DNA from: Allantophomopsis cytisporea
Taxonomy: Eukaryota > Ascomycota > Leotiomycetes > Phacidiales > Phacidiaceae
Assembly: GCA_024752435.1 (NCBI GenBank)
Contig: CP103021.1
Coordinates: forward strand, 930,001-994,000
Length of the DNA: 64,000 bases
Reading direction: 5' to 3'
Shown here: piece after piece, positions 11,310 to 24,628 of the stretch
Layout: each line of letters starts with the position of its first letter
How positions within the stretch are numbered: position 1 is the first letter of the stretch
Position numbers and translations under genes: made by a program
Notes under the pieces: generated by a model
The model's input: only the letters and a program-made list of their open reading frames with translations
Told to the model about the DNA's origin: nothing
Databases searched by the model: none

Positions 11310-12482
11310 TCAGACATTCTCACCGTCCGATGATTCGATATCAATAAGCACTGTCGAGAGCAGAGGCAGTAGATAATCATCCTTGGGAGCTGGAACATTG
11401 AGGACTTGAACTTCTACAGAGCTCCGTCTTCTTCTTCTCCTTCTATCCATCAACTCATCCGCCCAACCAGTCTCACGGAAGTAATCGCCAACTTCGACCT
11501 CCTCATCAGCCTCCATCCAATACGCCTCCTCTTGCCTCAAAGCCCGATACTGAGCCATCCTTCTATTTAAACTCTTCAACAGTACTCGAAAAAGCGCTCT
11601 CAGAGGCGGGAATAGCACCAATCCAGTGATGAATACCACGCCAAGAACGATTCTCCACATCCCAAGCGTACCATACAGAAAACTCCATCTCTCGAGCACA
11701 TGATGTCTCATGGAGCCAATCTTTCCAAACTCGTCGAAGCCATGTCTGTAGATGTACCTATACCACGGCGGGTCATTGCCCGGGCTAGAATCATGGCAGC
11801 GGAAGGACAGGGCTGTGCACGGCTGCAGATCTTCAGGCGCACGAAACGCGAAGTCACGTCCTCGCTCTGCGAATTTGATGTCTTCGATACTCCACCTGGC
11901 ATTGTAGAGGCCAATGGAATTGGCATCCTTCAGCTTGATCTTCAATAAACTTTGCGTGGCAGACGGGAGCAGCGTCAGGTCGTTGTCGCTGATTCCAACG
12001 CCGAGGATATTGATGGTGAGGGTGGGATGCCAGTTGTAATAGCGGATACTTGGGTCATCGCGAGTATCTACGAATCTCTCGTAGTCCAGCTGTAAGAGGT
12101 GGTGTTTGGCGCTGGGATCAAGCAGAGCATTGTAGGGGCTGAATATGTTGGCTGGAATCTGATATGCTGATAATCTTGGGGGATAGTTTGGGTTGGGGAG
12201 AGGGAGGATCGGTTGATCTTGAAGGAGGAGTTCTGTGGAGTTGACCGACACCGTGAAATTGAGCACGAGGGCACTCGGCTCGTTCGTACTCATGAATTCC
12301 TGCTTTTCTGAATTCCATTCCAGTAGAGGTAGATCGGGCGTATCTAGGCGGATCAACACGCTACGCTCGGCTTGTACCCATGATACGCTGCTCCTCGCAG
12401 TTGCTTTTCTTGTAGCTTGGACTGTAAGCGTGTTGAGGGCCATTAGAACCCCAATAGTAACGATCATGCTTGCTGGACACAT
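11310..12482 (-). CDS. single-pass membrane protein, unknown function
   Basis: A single exon of 390 residues that I do not recognise. The N-terminus (residues about 5-22) is hydrophobic and fits a signal peptide. A lumenal or extracellular part of about 250 residues follows and carries N-x-S/T sites such as NFT and NST. One membrane helix lies at about 275-297 (MWRIVLGVVFITGLV and onward). The tail beyond it is cytoplasmic by the positive-inside rule. It is rich in charged residues and includes seven consecutive arginines at about 348-354 and an acidic C-terminus. The layout is that of a type I membrane protein. No catalytic motif is visible. Confidence 0.75.
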   Translation of the reverse strand: MCPASMIVTIGVLMALNTLTVQATRKATARSSVSWVQAERSVLIRLDTPDLPLLEWNSEKQEFMSTNEPSALVLNFTVSVNSTELLLQDQPILPLPNPNYPPRLSAYQIPANIFSPYNALLDPSAKHHLLQLDYERFVDTRDDPSIRYYNWHPTLTINILGVGISDNDLTLLPSATQSLLKIKLKDANSIGLYNARWSIEDIKFAERGRDFAFRAPEDLQPCTALSFRCHDSSPGNDPPWYRYIYRHGFDEFGKIGSMRHHVLERWSFLYGTLGMWRIVLGVVFITGLVLFPPLRALFRVLLKSLNRRMAQYRALRQEEAYWMEADEEVEVGDYFRETGWADELMDRRRRRRRSSVEVQVLNVPAPKDDYLLPLLSTVLIDIESSDGENV

Positions 12483-13111
12483 GGAATGTCACAGCGGATT
12501 TCAGATGATTGCATTTTTGAAGAAGCAAAACTGGAGTGTTCTTTATGGACGGAAATTGTCCTAAGTTTAATTTTAGAATTATTGAAGACATTCGTCTGTG
12601 CGCTTTATGTTTGCTTTTATGCTTATTGGTGATAGCACGGAGCGCATTGCGGCATTGCAGTATGTTTCAAAAATAATATGTACAATTACTGAAAAGTGTG
12701 AAGTTGTTGGAAAGCATAGAATCATCAATTTGTTATATTGAGATGGTATCATAAATGATGAATGGTTGTCAGACGTCGTACGATTTTTTGTTATGGAAGA
12801 TTTCGGGAAACACTCAACAACTTGCCCGCAAACCGTCAACGTTTAAAAGAGATAGAAGAAACATGAAAGATGTCACTGATTGAACAAATTCCCCGTAGGG
12901 TCGATAAGGAACTTCAGCATCTGTCAGAAGGATACTGCTTGATACTATTGATTCCAATGGAATAAAAGGGTACAATGCGCTCGCGCAATTTTAAACCGTT
13001 ATATCGCCGGACATAATTCCCCTTCATGAGGAGGATAAAATAGAGCTCATCCAATTCCCAGAATAGAAAGTATACTTCTGATTACCAAAATCAAATCTGT
13101 GATCTACCAAC
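12483..13111. other. intergenic, nothing seen
   Basis: This 0.6-kb AT-rich stretch lies between the starts and ends of two minus-strand genes. It should contain the promoter of the membrane protein gene and the 3' UTR of nothing else on the plus strand. Short frames only. Confidence 0.5.
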
Positions 13112-13941
13112 TCATTCATCGTCAACAGCCTCTCTTGTCTCAACGAATGTAAGAGAGACATCCTGACCCTCAGCCAGATTTAAGTTCACGCCCTCCTGCA
13201 TTGGCAGAGGAGCAGCTTCCCTCTGTGCAACTGTAGGCGTGTCAACCCCTCTTGGAGCAGCAGAAACAGCAGAAATGGAACCTGTTCACAAAATCAGTTC
13301 GACTTAACCGGAACTACTTCAAGTTTGTGATATTTACCGGCCGGAGGTAGACCTCTTCGAATATACATAGTAGTAACAGTTTGCTTCATCTTCGTCTCAA
13401 CACCACGAGCAGCAAGATCAGAAGTAATAGTCTTGGCAACAGTGGCAGCCGCAGCGCCTGTTCCCGCTTCCTGGAGGATACCGACACCAGAGCCCTCTGC
13501 TCCTGTACCGAGCTCAATCTTGGGGCTTGTTTTCAACGCATCCGCAGCGTACTTGAGCGCACGGTCAAAGCCCGCCAGATCTCGAGAGAAGAGTTTATGT
13601 TCCTCGATGGGTGTTGCGGCCTTGCCTAGGCCCTGCACGGCCGTCTTCGCACCCGTTTCTTCGGCGACTGGTGTCTCGGATGTTGTCGGACTGACGGCGG
13701 CTTCAGCACTGGGCTCGACAACGGACTTCGTGGCTGCTTGAGTGGTGGCTCCGTTCGCGGCTGTGACTGCAGCGCCTTCGAGCGCGTTCATGAGGTTGGA
13801 TACGTCAGTCTTTGTTCCGAATGATATTTCTCCGTCTCCGACTACCAATGCTGGTGAGTAGGCTCCGAGGTTAATATTAAGGGGCAAGGCATATACTCTC
13901 GTCACCAGGACGGAGGCCATAAGAAAAATAATAGAATGCAT
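13112..13941 (-). CDS. small secreted Ala/Thr-rich protein
   Basis: Two exons: 13941-13338 and 13281-13112, with a 56-nt intron whose donor overlaps the Gly codon of PPAG. The product is 257 residues. The frame is also open upstream to an ATG at 14097. I prefer 13941 because MHSIIFLMASVLVTRVYA then forms a clean signal peptide that ends at the ALPLNINLG start of the mature protein. The mature part has a conserved-looking opening (NLGAYSPALVVGDGEI), an Ala/Thr/Glu-rich low-complexity middle, a block FSRDLAGFDRALKYAADAL, and a Gly-rich GTGAEGSGVGI segment. The C-terminal exon ends EAVDDE. I believe similar secreted proteins exist in other filamentous fungi but cannot name the function. Confidence 0.72.
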
Positions 13942-15364
13942 ATGGATGACTGAGAGGAAGTAAATGACTGAGAAAACGTAAATGGTTCTGTAGAACGAGA
14001 ATAAAGTATTAAGTGATAAGAGAGCAAACTGATTTGGAAGTCCGGTGAGGAAAGAATGAGGCCTGCTACTGAGAAAAAGACTTTTAGGGAATGACACTCT
14101 CCTTATTTATGATAATGAGAATATACTCAAGAACTTGAAGCTAAGATGTTCAAACATCGAAGCATATCTATCACATCGAAGGCACTATAGAATAACTCTA
14201 TCTTGCACGGATAGGCCAAGACCTCAAGTTTTCAGCCCCATTACTATAAACAGAAATTTTGAAGCATATCAAGCCATGAGATATCAAAAGCGTTGGTGAA
14301 AGAATGCCAACGTTTCGTAAATGAGCAATAAAACAGTGCGACATAGTTTGCAAGAGCGTGAGAGGCCCGCTAATACCCCAAATTCACCTCGAAGCCAAGA
14401 GCTTGGGAGGTAAAATATGAGAGAACATTGCGGAGAAATGGGGTTCAGAGCTGTTTTGAAAGTGTGGTATTATTTTGGTAATTTCTTGGTAGAGACTCGT
14501 GATACCCGCCAATGCTTGGCCGAAGGGTCCTAGCTGATTTCAAATCCAACACGGCTTGCGGTATACCGTAATTATCCTTGTGACTAGATAGACACGTAGA
14601 TTCTTGACCTATATTGCATAACATGTAAGCATACGGAGATTACTCAAAAGGTAACAGGCCGGCAAAGTAGACTTCGAGGGCTTCCAAAATCGACAGGAGG
14701 TTCTTGTAGAGCCGCGTGTCACAGCTGCTCTTTTCCATGGTGACATCCATGGTGACATTTCTATAAGCTACTAAGAAGGTTGATAAGAATGAGAAAATGG
14801 CAAATGTTTTGTCGATAAATTAGCGGGTATCATATGGGCGATCTTGATGCTTAAAGAGATTTGCATTGACATGACTCTGAAACGACTGTGGATTTTGAGG
14901 AAGGTGGGCTTCACGTGATATCATATACTGCAGTCATGCTGCACGTGATCATGCATAAGCGTCGTCATCGCTTTCCTCGGCATCAAGGGACCCTGACCTT
15001 CGAACCATGTCAAATTGAGTTATAAGAAGATACAACTACATATATATCCAAGGATCCAAACATGCCGAGTAAACTTATCAGAAAAACAGGGTACGGTGTC
15101 CAACTTCCAACAGCGTAGAACGGAGTTTTATGCAGAACTGCTGTTGATAAGATGTACTGAAGAATAGAAATAGGAAATAAGAGGAAAGAATCCATAACTC
15201 CGGCGAAGCGATAATTATAAAGCCTTCCCAAAATATTGAAACCTTGATAGGATGTATGTAGTTTTAACAGAAAGACTTCAAGATAAAAAAGAACCTGGTC
15301 AAAGATGCATCTTAGTTGTCAACATATATCCTGAATGCCGTTCGGTAAACTCGAACAGGAAAAC
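13942..15364. other. intergenic, no supported gene
   Basis: This stretch includes the upstream region of the small secreted protein gene and the 3' flank of the laccase gene. A perfect tandem duplication of the 12-mer CCATGGTGACAT lies at 14735-14758. Other than short AT-rich frames nothing is seen. Confidence 0.5.
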
Positions 15365-17189
15365 TTAGATTCCGGAGTCGTCCTGGGGGTACGCTTCGGT
15401 CGGGTAGTAGGAGTTCCAAGTGTTGCAGGTATCCACAAGCAGCGAAGGGTCTGAGATAGTGGCGTTGATTTCGCTCTCTCTCTCCACGAATTGCATGGCC
15501 AATCCTTCAGACGCGTGCCACGCAATATGACAATGCATTAGCCACGAGCCTGGGTTGTCACTCTGCCAAGCAAGAACCAAGTATCCATTGCCAGGAAGAG
15601 AGGCAACATCACGACGAGGTGGGTTATCGGTGTTAAGGGCGACATCGCTACTCCATGTTCCAACATCCTGAGCAAGGACGAAGAAATCGTGGCCATGAAG
15701 ATGGATTGGGTGAGTGAGACCAATGCCCGACTCATCAACGATGACCCAATATACCCACTCATCGACAACGGTGATTGGCTGCACACTGTAGTTTGCTGGG
15801 AAGACGGCTTCGCCATTGTAGATCTTTAGGAAAGTTGGGTCTTCCCAGTTCAGGTAGAGAGAAGAAGTATTGATGGCGGTAGAGTTAATAGTCCACTTGA
15901 AGTAGTTGTCGAAGGTGAAACCGAGACCAAGCTCAGTCTCCGTCGCAGCCTCTCCCACTTGGAGGTTGAGGTATGGACTAAGAGAAGCAAGTGGCTCATC
16001 ACCACAAGTGTTGTTGAAAGTACCAATGGTAGTAGTTGGATCGGCAGTGGAAGAGCTATCATATCTGATGATGCCCAGAATATTGTCCGCAGCATCATTC
16101 TGGGAGCAGGCAGTTTGCCAAGTAGCGCGAAGCCAGTAATTGTCAGCGGCCTGGTCAGCAGTGAAAACAATATCGTAACGCTGACCGATACCAATAATGA
16201 TGTTGTCAGTGGTGTATGGAACAATGGGAACCAAATCGTTCGCAATAACTTGGAAGTCGTGGTCGTCAATGCTAAAGCGAATGTATCCATCAACAGCGGA
16301 GTTGATGAGACGTAGACGGTAAGTAGTGTTAGCCTCGACGGTGGTCTCCCATCTAGATCCAGTGATAGTACCCGAGTTGTTGTAGACATTTGTACCGTTG
16401 ATGAGACCGTTCTCGAGTGCAGGCGGGGCACCCTGCCTTGCAGTATCCCAGAGAGCAAAGACCGACTTGTGGGACCAGTCGGAGAGGAACATAACACCAA
16501 GATCCTCGTCGTAGTTGGCGGTAGCAGGACCGTTGATAATGAGGGGTCCAAGAAGACCATCACCGTACTGAAGAGTGAAGTGGGAGTGATACCAGGTACT
16601 TCCGTATTGAGTAGCTTGGAACTTGTATGTCATCTCGCCCGTAGGTTCAATAGCACATTGAGTGACTCCTGGAACTCCATCATATTCGCCAGAACCCAAT
16701 TGACGAATTCCGTGCCAATGAATAGCAGTACCATTAATATCAGCGTTGTTTGTGACATGAATTATGAGATTGTCACCCCTTCACAGTTGTTAGCTCTTGC
16801 TTGCGAGCCGGAATGCGAGAACCTTACCAGTCGGCAAAGATTGTGGGTCCTGGAATGGTTCCGTTGAAGCTCAAGGTATAGCGCTCAATTCCATCAGGAG
16901 CAAGCGTCTTATTGACGACTTCCAGCCAGTACTACAAGATGTAAGTCGATAATATACAATACTGTAGGTTTTATATACTTACTTCACGTGTAACTCCAGT
17001 ATCAGGGGTTTCTTGATACCAGTTCGAGTTCAGAGTGTATTCACCCCAGCAGTCTCTGGATGTTGCAGTATTGACACAGTCTGCTCTCTTGGCTTGAACA
17101 TCCTCTGATTGTATAGCAGTCGGAACTGCAGCACTATAGGCCGGGGAGAAGAGTACGGCGGCAGCCGCAAAAAGTTTACCGTAGATCAT
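15365..17189 (-). CDS. secreted laccase (multicopper oxidase)
   Basis: Laccases oxidise phenols by four one-electron steps and reduce O2 to water. Three exons (17189-16983, 16931-16828, 16778-15365; introns 51 and 49 nt) give 574 residues. A signal peptide covers about residues 1-20, and a KR at 34-35 looks like a pro-peptide cleavage site. All four copper motifs are present: HWHG at 124-127, WYHSH with H168/H170, HPIHLHGHDF with H460/H463/H465, and HCHIAWH at 519-525. The residue at the type-1 copper axial position is Leu530. The protein ends in DSGI, the C-terminal plug known from ascomycete laccases that is trimmed on maturation. Many N-x-S/T sites fit a secreted glycoprotein. Lignin, humus or pigment phenols are possible substrates. 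Confidence 0.95.
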
Positions 17190-20100
17190 ATTGACGAAGA
17201 GAGTCTCTTGACAGGATATGAAGAACGAATGTGACGAGCCAAAGGGCCAAGATATATGATAAAATGCTTGACGAAGCGAAGATGAGAAGAAAGATTGGAT
17301 GCCAAGGATGATGACTTGGACTGCTGCCGATGATGTGGGAGAAAAAAAGATTACAAAGTGGAAAGTTGAAGTGCTTTATACTCAAGTGTCAGTTGATCAT
17401 CTTCGAGGCCGACGAGCCGAAAAGAAGTCTTCGAAGTTGAGTATGAAAATCAAATAGTCATAGCGGCCGCATACCTCGTACCAATAGTCTTACTGCATTA
17501 TTGAAGCGGCATATTGTCAAAAAGAGGTGCACGTTCTCACATAATCCTTTGAAAATACGATATATTGCCAGATTCGGAGCCATAGCCGCAGTGGCTGCTG
17601 CTGTACATGACTCTGAAGAGTCTTGTAGAAGGTGTGGATAAAATATCGGCCGTTGAGGTATGCGCTGAGACGGCGGTCACTTGATACAGGCCCCATCGAA
17701 AACAGACTATCGAATTATTTCTAGGCTTCCAAGCCTCGAAGATTCCCAGAATAAGTCTGAGAAGTTCTTGGCGATCCAGCCCTGTGGTTCAAGGCGCCAA
17801 CGATTGTCTATTGAGTGGGATCGGGGGCCAGGATCTGATATTATCACCTTTTCCACAGAAAAAATGCCATATTTGCAGTGCTTCGCTGGAACATTGATTG
17901 GAAGTGGCCATTACGCGTCCAGTATCGTTACGCATATCAAACGTTGTAGTATGAACGGACAGTACAGGAAGGTCGGTGCTAAGATCACTTGGGTAGATAC
18001 CACGATGTTTTGTAAACAACCTAGTAGACCGTTATCGTGAGAAGCATCAGGACCTGGCGGCTTTTGGTAACGGGCTCTGCAGAAATTTCCCCCATATGAT
18101 CGTTTCTAGGAAAGCTCGAAAGCAGTAATGCAAATGCAACATATCACAGAATTCTGTAGGATATCGGATGAAGGACTGATTTCTGTACAATGCAATTCAT
18201 GCAGGTACCTACCAAGCCCAATTCGAAAGTAGTACAGAATACGGTAAGTACAAGCTCTCCCTCCACAATAGAAAGGCTGAAATTTGAAACTCATATTAAA
18301 GGACGGAGGTTGTACACCATGATGCAAAACCCTTGTAAGTGCAGACTGAGATGTAAGGCATGCGGTTAACATTTTGTTCAAGTGCCCTGTACACTCCAGC
18401 GTTCTACATGCATGTACTGCTGAGAACGAGGCTGGAGATTGCAAATGCACACAGGAACCCAAAAGACGAAAAAGCAAAGAGCAATTGATAACATGCCTCG
18501 CATGTGGAATGTGCTGATCAAAGCGATGGATCGAAGCAGGTATGACCAAAGCATCAAGTGGAGCGAATTTGTAAGGCGAACATGGTGATATGATGTCGTG
18601 AGAGGATTCCATCGAACATCTGCCAAAAATGCTGGTCTTGCGCGGTCAATTAATTATCCCGTGAAGTTAGCCTCTGAGCCGAGCTGACGGTAGGCGCCAG
18701 TCAATTTGCGGTTGTCTGAATTTTGGTTGTCATAAGATTTAGGAACAGCATATCCAGGTTTAGAATCAGCTCGTGGACCTGGAGCCCGCTTAACCCATGT
18801 CATTTTTTGTTCTGTGTTTGCCTGTACTCACAAATAATGAAGCACTTGACCCTTGTTCAACCCAAGTCGGTATGCCTTACGAGATACGCGCTTGCTGAAA
18901 GAATCAATTATAATTACAGATATGCATATGTGCAGATTCGCCGTGTATCCAAGCAATAATGAACCAAAGGCACAGACAATGCACAACTTACTTACGGAAT
19001 AATAGAACTTCCATCCATTGATCTGCGGAGAGCAATATGGATAGAGACATCTTATGTAAATCTCATGCATTATGGGCCTGTACAGCGCAGTCTGGGCAAT
19101 GGAAATACGCAGCAAAGTTATATTGAAACTAGCACGTGCAGTCAGAGAGGTGATGCCGGAGTCGATAGGATACCCTCTATGAGTTTTCATCCCATCTTTC
19201 TCGAGCGTGGTAGCTGTCAACTGTGCCGATTTCTTAATATTGAAGCTTATCCGGCTGGTGTCAATTTTTAGAAGGGATTGAGTACTAGGGATCCTCGATT
19301 GGGCTTACTTTGAGAGAAGAGTCATCAACAAGTTGGTGTCAGACCGAAGGGTCCTTGGTTGATATCGACTGGAGATAGGATGCAACACGGCACGACCACA
19401 ACGCTGTCGTCCCCAGTCGGACCCTGTAGCTCATCAGCAGCAGCCACCAGCTTCAAATGGTACGTAATAACAGCACGCGCCCAAGCATGGCAAAAGGACG
19501 TGCTGGTAGAGAAATGACCGACGAAAGGAATATCGATTGTAGTGACACCACCTAAACCTGGTTGATAGTAAGCAATGGTACGCAACTATGGGGACTTGAT
19601 TTGCGGCGGACGGGGGTATGCACGCTTGGACCGGGTATTGGCCATGTGGAAATGGGCGCCACGCGAGGTGGACGTCGATATTCTCGACGACATCCCAGCA
19701 CTTTGTATGCACATCTGCTCATACATATTGTATGTACAAAGTACACGGGCTTTCACCGCATTTCCAGACGCTGAAGGTACAGCCGGGTAGCAAAAGAGGC
19801 CCCAAGATATCGTAGAGTGTGCGAATAAATTGGACCGCCATTGGACATGATGGCCGACTCTGTCAGTGCACCGCCTCTCCTGCAAACTCCCAACAGTTGC
19901 AGCAGTTGCAGCGACCGTGACGATGCCAGCAATCACATCTGTGCCCGTCTCACACCCATATCAAAAGTACTCCCAATCCAGGCTTTTTCATGTGCAGCAT
20001 CTGTGGGGTTGGAGATAATTTGGGGATTCTTCCGTGCCCTGAGGACAGTGCTCTGCTACGGCCCCGAAGGCTCCGAGAGTCGAGTCAACCATACAACGAC

Positions 20101-21064
20101 GACACCTCGTTGCGGTCCCGAAAACCCTCCGGGCCCGTAGTCATCCCTCAGCCAAAATACTCGGTAGTAGTAACCAAGTTCAAGATCGCCCATCGCTGTG
20201 ATAGCCACATCACCCAGTCTGTAGCGACAAGTCTCCACCACATCTATGACTTTGAACAGGTTGAGGGGTGTCTTCTCACTGTGGATTGTGACTGCCAAAA
20301 AAGAGATGCATCTGGTCAAATACGTTGAATCCAAAGCTGTTGCCGACGTCTGTTACAACCACATCATTCCTATCCGTTGACGCGCTTTTTCTGCACCATG
20401 ATTTTCATGAGCCAAGTTGCTTTGGTGAAGACTTCCGACGGCTTCACATGAATAAAAAGCATTGCGGCTTCCCACTTCCAATGCATAAAATACCCACAAA
20501 GGCATCAAGTGGACACGAAGAAACGCCGAAGTTAGCTGGACCAGAGTGTGTGGGTGTCAACCATGAATCATACCGAACAACTGTGAGAGAAGACAGAATG
20601 AATGGTGTTGATAAGACCAAACGATGCACTGTACGCACGGAACGGCATAATGGACAAGTATTATGTACATAATGTATGTGTACAATGATCATGGAGTGAG
20701 CATGGAGTGAGCATGGGGCGTTGGAGAGAACCCAACAACGATTGCGCGTTGGTATTTCCGCATATTCCCATTGGACCTTGCTCGACAGAAGGTTCCACGT
20801 CTGTTCACACCCAGTGACATCTCCAACCCTGAGATACATCGAGATAAGGTAGCATAGACATCTGATTTCGCATGCAAGCGGCTCACCATGAATTTTAACT
20901 TTCCATTGGCCCCATATTACCAGTATGCACTGTACCACCGTGCATATTTTGACTTTGTCATTTTCTGTCACTGCTTTATTATACAGCACGTTCCGCATCT
21001 CTAACCATGCATGCATACTTCATCTCGGCACGGCTTCACGTTCATGTTTTAAAACGACAGCACA

Positions 21065-21172
21065 TGGTGGTGATGGTGATGGTGATGGTGATGGTGATGG
21101 TGATGGTGACGGTGATAATGATGGTGATGATGATGATGATGATGATGCTGATGCTGATGATGATGATGCTGC
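21065..21172 (+). repeat. GGTGAT / GAT microsatellite
   Basis: About 108 nt of GGTGAT units grade into GAT and GCTGAT units. It creates artificial open frames on both strands (Gly-Asp runs on plus, Ser-Pro-Ser runs on minus). Confidence 0.95.
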
Positions 21173-23559
21173 CTTCATGATTATTTCTCCCATATTCAGT
21201 GATGAGGAGTTTGGAGGTAAGCCCTGGAGATATCTATTTTGGTCACCACACCCATGCAATCTTCTTATTGACAGTAAGATCTGTACAACCCCACATCGAT
21301 GATGCCTCGATGACTCGACCAGCAGAAGTCTGATGATAATGAGTGAGGAGTTATGCACGCGTCGGTAGAATCGGCAGAGAAAGCCCTAATTTTCAGCTCT
21401 CTCGTAGAGTTCAACCTTGCTCGAAATCGATATGCCGATTGAGCGAAGCCTTCCATCATCTTGTCCATTCCATTGTGGCGGGCAATATTATACACTACCG
21501 ATCATCATCGAACAACGTTGCAATCGCTCCACTCGTTCCCTAGCCACGGAGGATGGAAAGGCCTGCCATGGCGATGGCTGAATATTGGTTTCATGAAAAG
21601 TAGGACTCTAGTTCTATCAATGAACGCTTCGCCAAAAGAAAGGATGTTCGCATTTCATTATCCGTAACTGCTTAGATTCACCCTCGAATTATACGCCTTG
21701 TACAGACGCCCTGAATTACTACCATGCTTAAATTTGTTTGTAGGGAATGTTATACTTTGTTTCGCAGTCCATGAATCCTTGCAAAACTACTCTATTTGAT
21801 AGTCCTATATAACAAAGCAATAAGCTTATTGATAGAAGCTTCAGGATTGATGAATTACTATCTCAGCGCTGAGAGCAAACTCCAATGATATCCGATCAAT
21901 GGATGGTATCTGTATTAGGCTCTGTGGCGTACATGGGTAGGGCATGAGCCTGTTCGTGGTAAGGTAGCACTCAAAAGAGTTTGTGTTGTCGTAACGCATA
22001 TGTCTCGATTAGGCAATGCAACAGCAGAAGCACGCTCCCGTCGAAGCTACAGGAGTATATACTATATATCTGTATACAATCAGATAGTCTCTCGGTAAAT
22101 GAGGGGGGTACTATTGGTGCCAAGATTGCGTACACCCTTGATTGTAAGGGTTGGACCTCCAACAACGTTTCTAATTCTAGAAGTGAAGGGACCTTTGAGA
22201 TCTAGAAACCTCGGCCTGGAGCCGAGTACATGAAGGCGCCGCAGAAGAGCAATCTTGGCAGTTTTAGGGGTAGTTTCCAATATCCCCTTATGTGAAATAA
22301 TCATTGACAATCTACAGAAATTCATACTTTCGGCGGAACTGAGAATAGTTTCGAAAGCTGCCAGAAAGCAGACCTGCTCGCTCATGAGAATCGCAAGTAT
22401 GTTTGCGGAGATACCGCAGGCAAACTATGACTGTCCGATGATAATCGTAGCAATATATCCGCTGCTCTCGATACACTGTCCTGCTTACGTTGGTCTCGCT
22501 GTCATCGTGACCTGTTCATATATTAATGTGGAGCATATACTGTCAGCGGACAGAAAGAGCCTCAAGGTCCGTAATACCGAAGTCATTTTTTCTAAAGGAA
22601 TACAAAGCTTGGTTTCAAAGCCGATTACTCATAGTTATGGATATTTGATAGAAAAACTCTCGAATTCAAGAGGTCTGCTGTCACAGTAGATACCTTTCGA
22701 GTGCGATCCGATCCCATTATCTTCCCGACTCGTGAACTGCAAGTCAGTCAGAAATTAGCTTTCGAAATATGTTTCCAACTCCAAGCTGGCTCAGCTACAG
22801 GAAATGCTTGCACATCATGTGGTGGAGGTCGACGCTCAAGTTGTCATAACAACTACGGTGCTATAGACAATCAAGACTTCTGAACATGTTTTGAGTGGTA
22901 CTATTGTTAAAAACGAAGAACTATGAGAGATTTGCCACCATTTATCTCTTCCAAGCTTAAATTGGGTCTCATTCCTTTGTCGATTGATGTGCACAACTAC
23001 TAAAGTCAACTATGGAGCTTATTTTAAGCACCTTTCTCTCATGCTTTTTCGTACAACTTAGACTAAAGTAATAGCATGACGATCGATGAGTAGACTCAAT
23101 GGTGAATTAAGGTACCTGTCTGTACTACTGCCAGCACAAGCAAACGAGCTGTGCGAATTTTCTTCGATAGTATTTCAAATATGAAGGTTATATCATCATT
23201 GATCTACGTAGTCAGACACGCAGTCCATGCATGGCATATTCTAACAATGCCATATCCAGCTGGTAGAATTCTTTTCTTATATATTCATGTTCATAATTAT
23301 CTATCGAAAAGTAGATTGAGTATATGCAACAAGCATAGTGATCCGCATACCCGAGATGTCATGCGCGTAAATGAATGAGTTGTAATAGCGCATGAGCTGG
23401 TACTAAGAGGTTGTCAGCTCACACAGTAGCATCTATTGCCTAAGTAATTTTCGCTAGGCAATTCCACCACAAAATCTTAAAAGTTACCGGTCATCACCAG
23501 TCTTCCTTTGCTTACTATTTCGGACCAGGTACTTGATCCGCATCAGGCCACCAGCCCAG

Positions 23560-23604
23560 CTGCGGAAGCTGCGGAGCTTGCGGAAGCTACGGAGTCTGCG
23601 GGGG
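23560..23604 (+). repeat. 9-nt tandem repeat (GCGGAAGCT-like)
   Basis: About five consecutive imperfect units of the pattern GCGGA-G/A-CT, e.g. GCGGAAGCT, GCGGAGCTT, GCGGAAGCT. In one frame this reads as an Ala/Glu-rich run, but no longer gene surrounds it. Confidence 0.7.
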
Positions 23605-24570
23605 CCGCTTACTGCTTCGTTCCCTTTGTTCAACGGAATGGTCATGAAGGATTCCGGATGTGGTTATATGTGGTTATATGTGATATGCCTTTTTTTATTA
23701 TCGCAATATGCGACAATTCTGTGCGGCTAAGCATTACCGAGTCTTGGTGTCCCTTTCCCCTTTCAGGTAAGCCGGAGAACGACCGAAACGTCCAAAACTC
23801 CATAGACGACAAATACATAGAGTATGGAAACTGTTGGGCATAGGAAGCGCTTGTTCTTCAGCTCCCCATCTATCAAGCTTGGTGTAGATTTTTCTAGAGC
23901 AAAAAGAGCTGCGCCAGAGCCCCATATCCAGAGTTTAGCGGGCGGCAGGCGGATGGTGGACGAACGCCTCGGTAGTTGTTGCACGATTCATGATATAGAG
24001 TTTGCACGGCGGCAGCCACTGGCGAACCTTGGTGTCGGTCGAAAGACGAAGAAAGGAGAGATTAAGGCCTTGAAACGTCCGCCTCAAGCCGACAAGTGCC
24101 ATCCGAACGCGTGAACGCGTACTGGTATCCCCTAGCTGCGAATCATTGTTCACCTCACAATGCCTCCGCCCTTCACAAAAGGGGCAAGGAGAAAACATGT
24201 GAAGAGCTAGTACCTGATTCCCGAAGGTTTTCAAAAAAGTTACCATTGTTCAGAATTTGCGGCACTATGTCCCGCAGGCCACATAAGTCTCCTTTTCATT
24301 GTGTGGTTTGCATCTCCTTAAGTTGCAAGAACACCAATCGAGATGCAAGTTCTAACTTGAAGGCTTTGTTAGTCTTTGACCAGAGAGTGTTACCACTGGT
24401 GATCAAGTTCCTACGCAGGATCCTCAAGATTCTACTTGTCAATATGTCCAACTAGTATCTGCGCCATACAAACATCCCCACATGTCGTTCAGGTACAAAA
24501 TGTCCCTTAAGTCACGGCAGGTCCGATTTCGAGTTTGGTTTTGATTTTCTCTCGTCTTCGTTTTTATGTG

Positions 24571-24628
24571 AGATCTGTGATCTTCAGCTTCTATATATCC
24601 CTTTCATTCATTCAAGATCTGTGATCTT
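24571..24628 (+). promoter_or_regulatory. GH128 core promoter with a repeated 14-mer
   Basis: The 14-mer AGATCTGTGATCTT occurs at 24571-24584 and again at 24615-24628, either side of a TATA-like CTATATATCC at 24591-24600. A pyrimidine-rich leader runs from there to the ATG at 24715, the usual shape of a highly expressed filamentous-fungal promoter. Confidence 0.55.

Noticed and set aside
10927..11376. 149-codon plus frame between the F-box-like and membrane protein genes
   Set aside because: It runs into the antisense of the membrane protein's C-terminus and has chance-like composition.
15850..16563. 237-codon minus frame inside the laccase gene
   Set aside because: It is an out-of-frame shadow (Leu/Thr/Ser-rich) of the laccase coding sequence, whose copper motifs are in the other frame.
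18106..18612. 168-codon minus frame in the gene desert
   Set aside because: It is rich in Cys, His and Ser with no pattern, has no splice partners and no recognisable domain.
19325..19585. Minus frame with YYQPGLGGVTTIDIP, considered as a DUF2235-type fragment
   Set aside because: The resemblance covers only a few residues and adjacent sequence does not continue it in any frame.
21020..21358. Ser-Pro repeat protein on minus and Gly-Asp repeat protein on plus
   Set aside because: Both are artefacts of the GGTGAT/GAT microsatellite.
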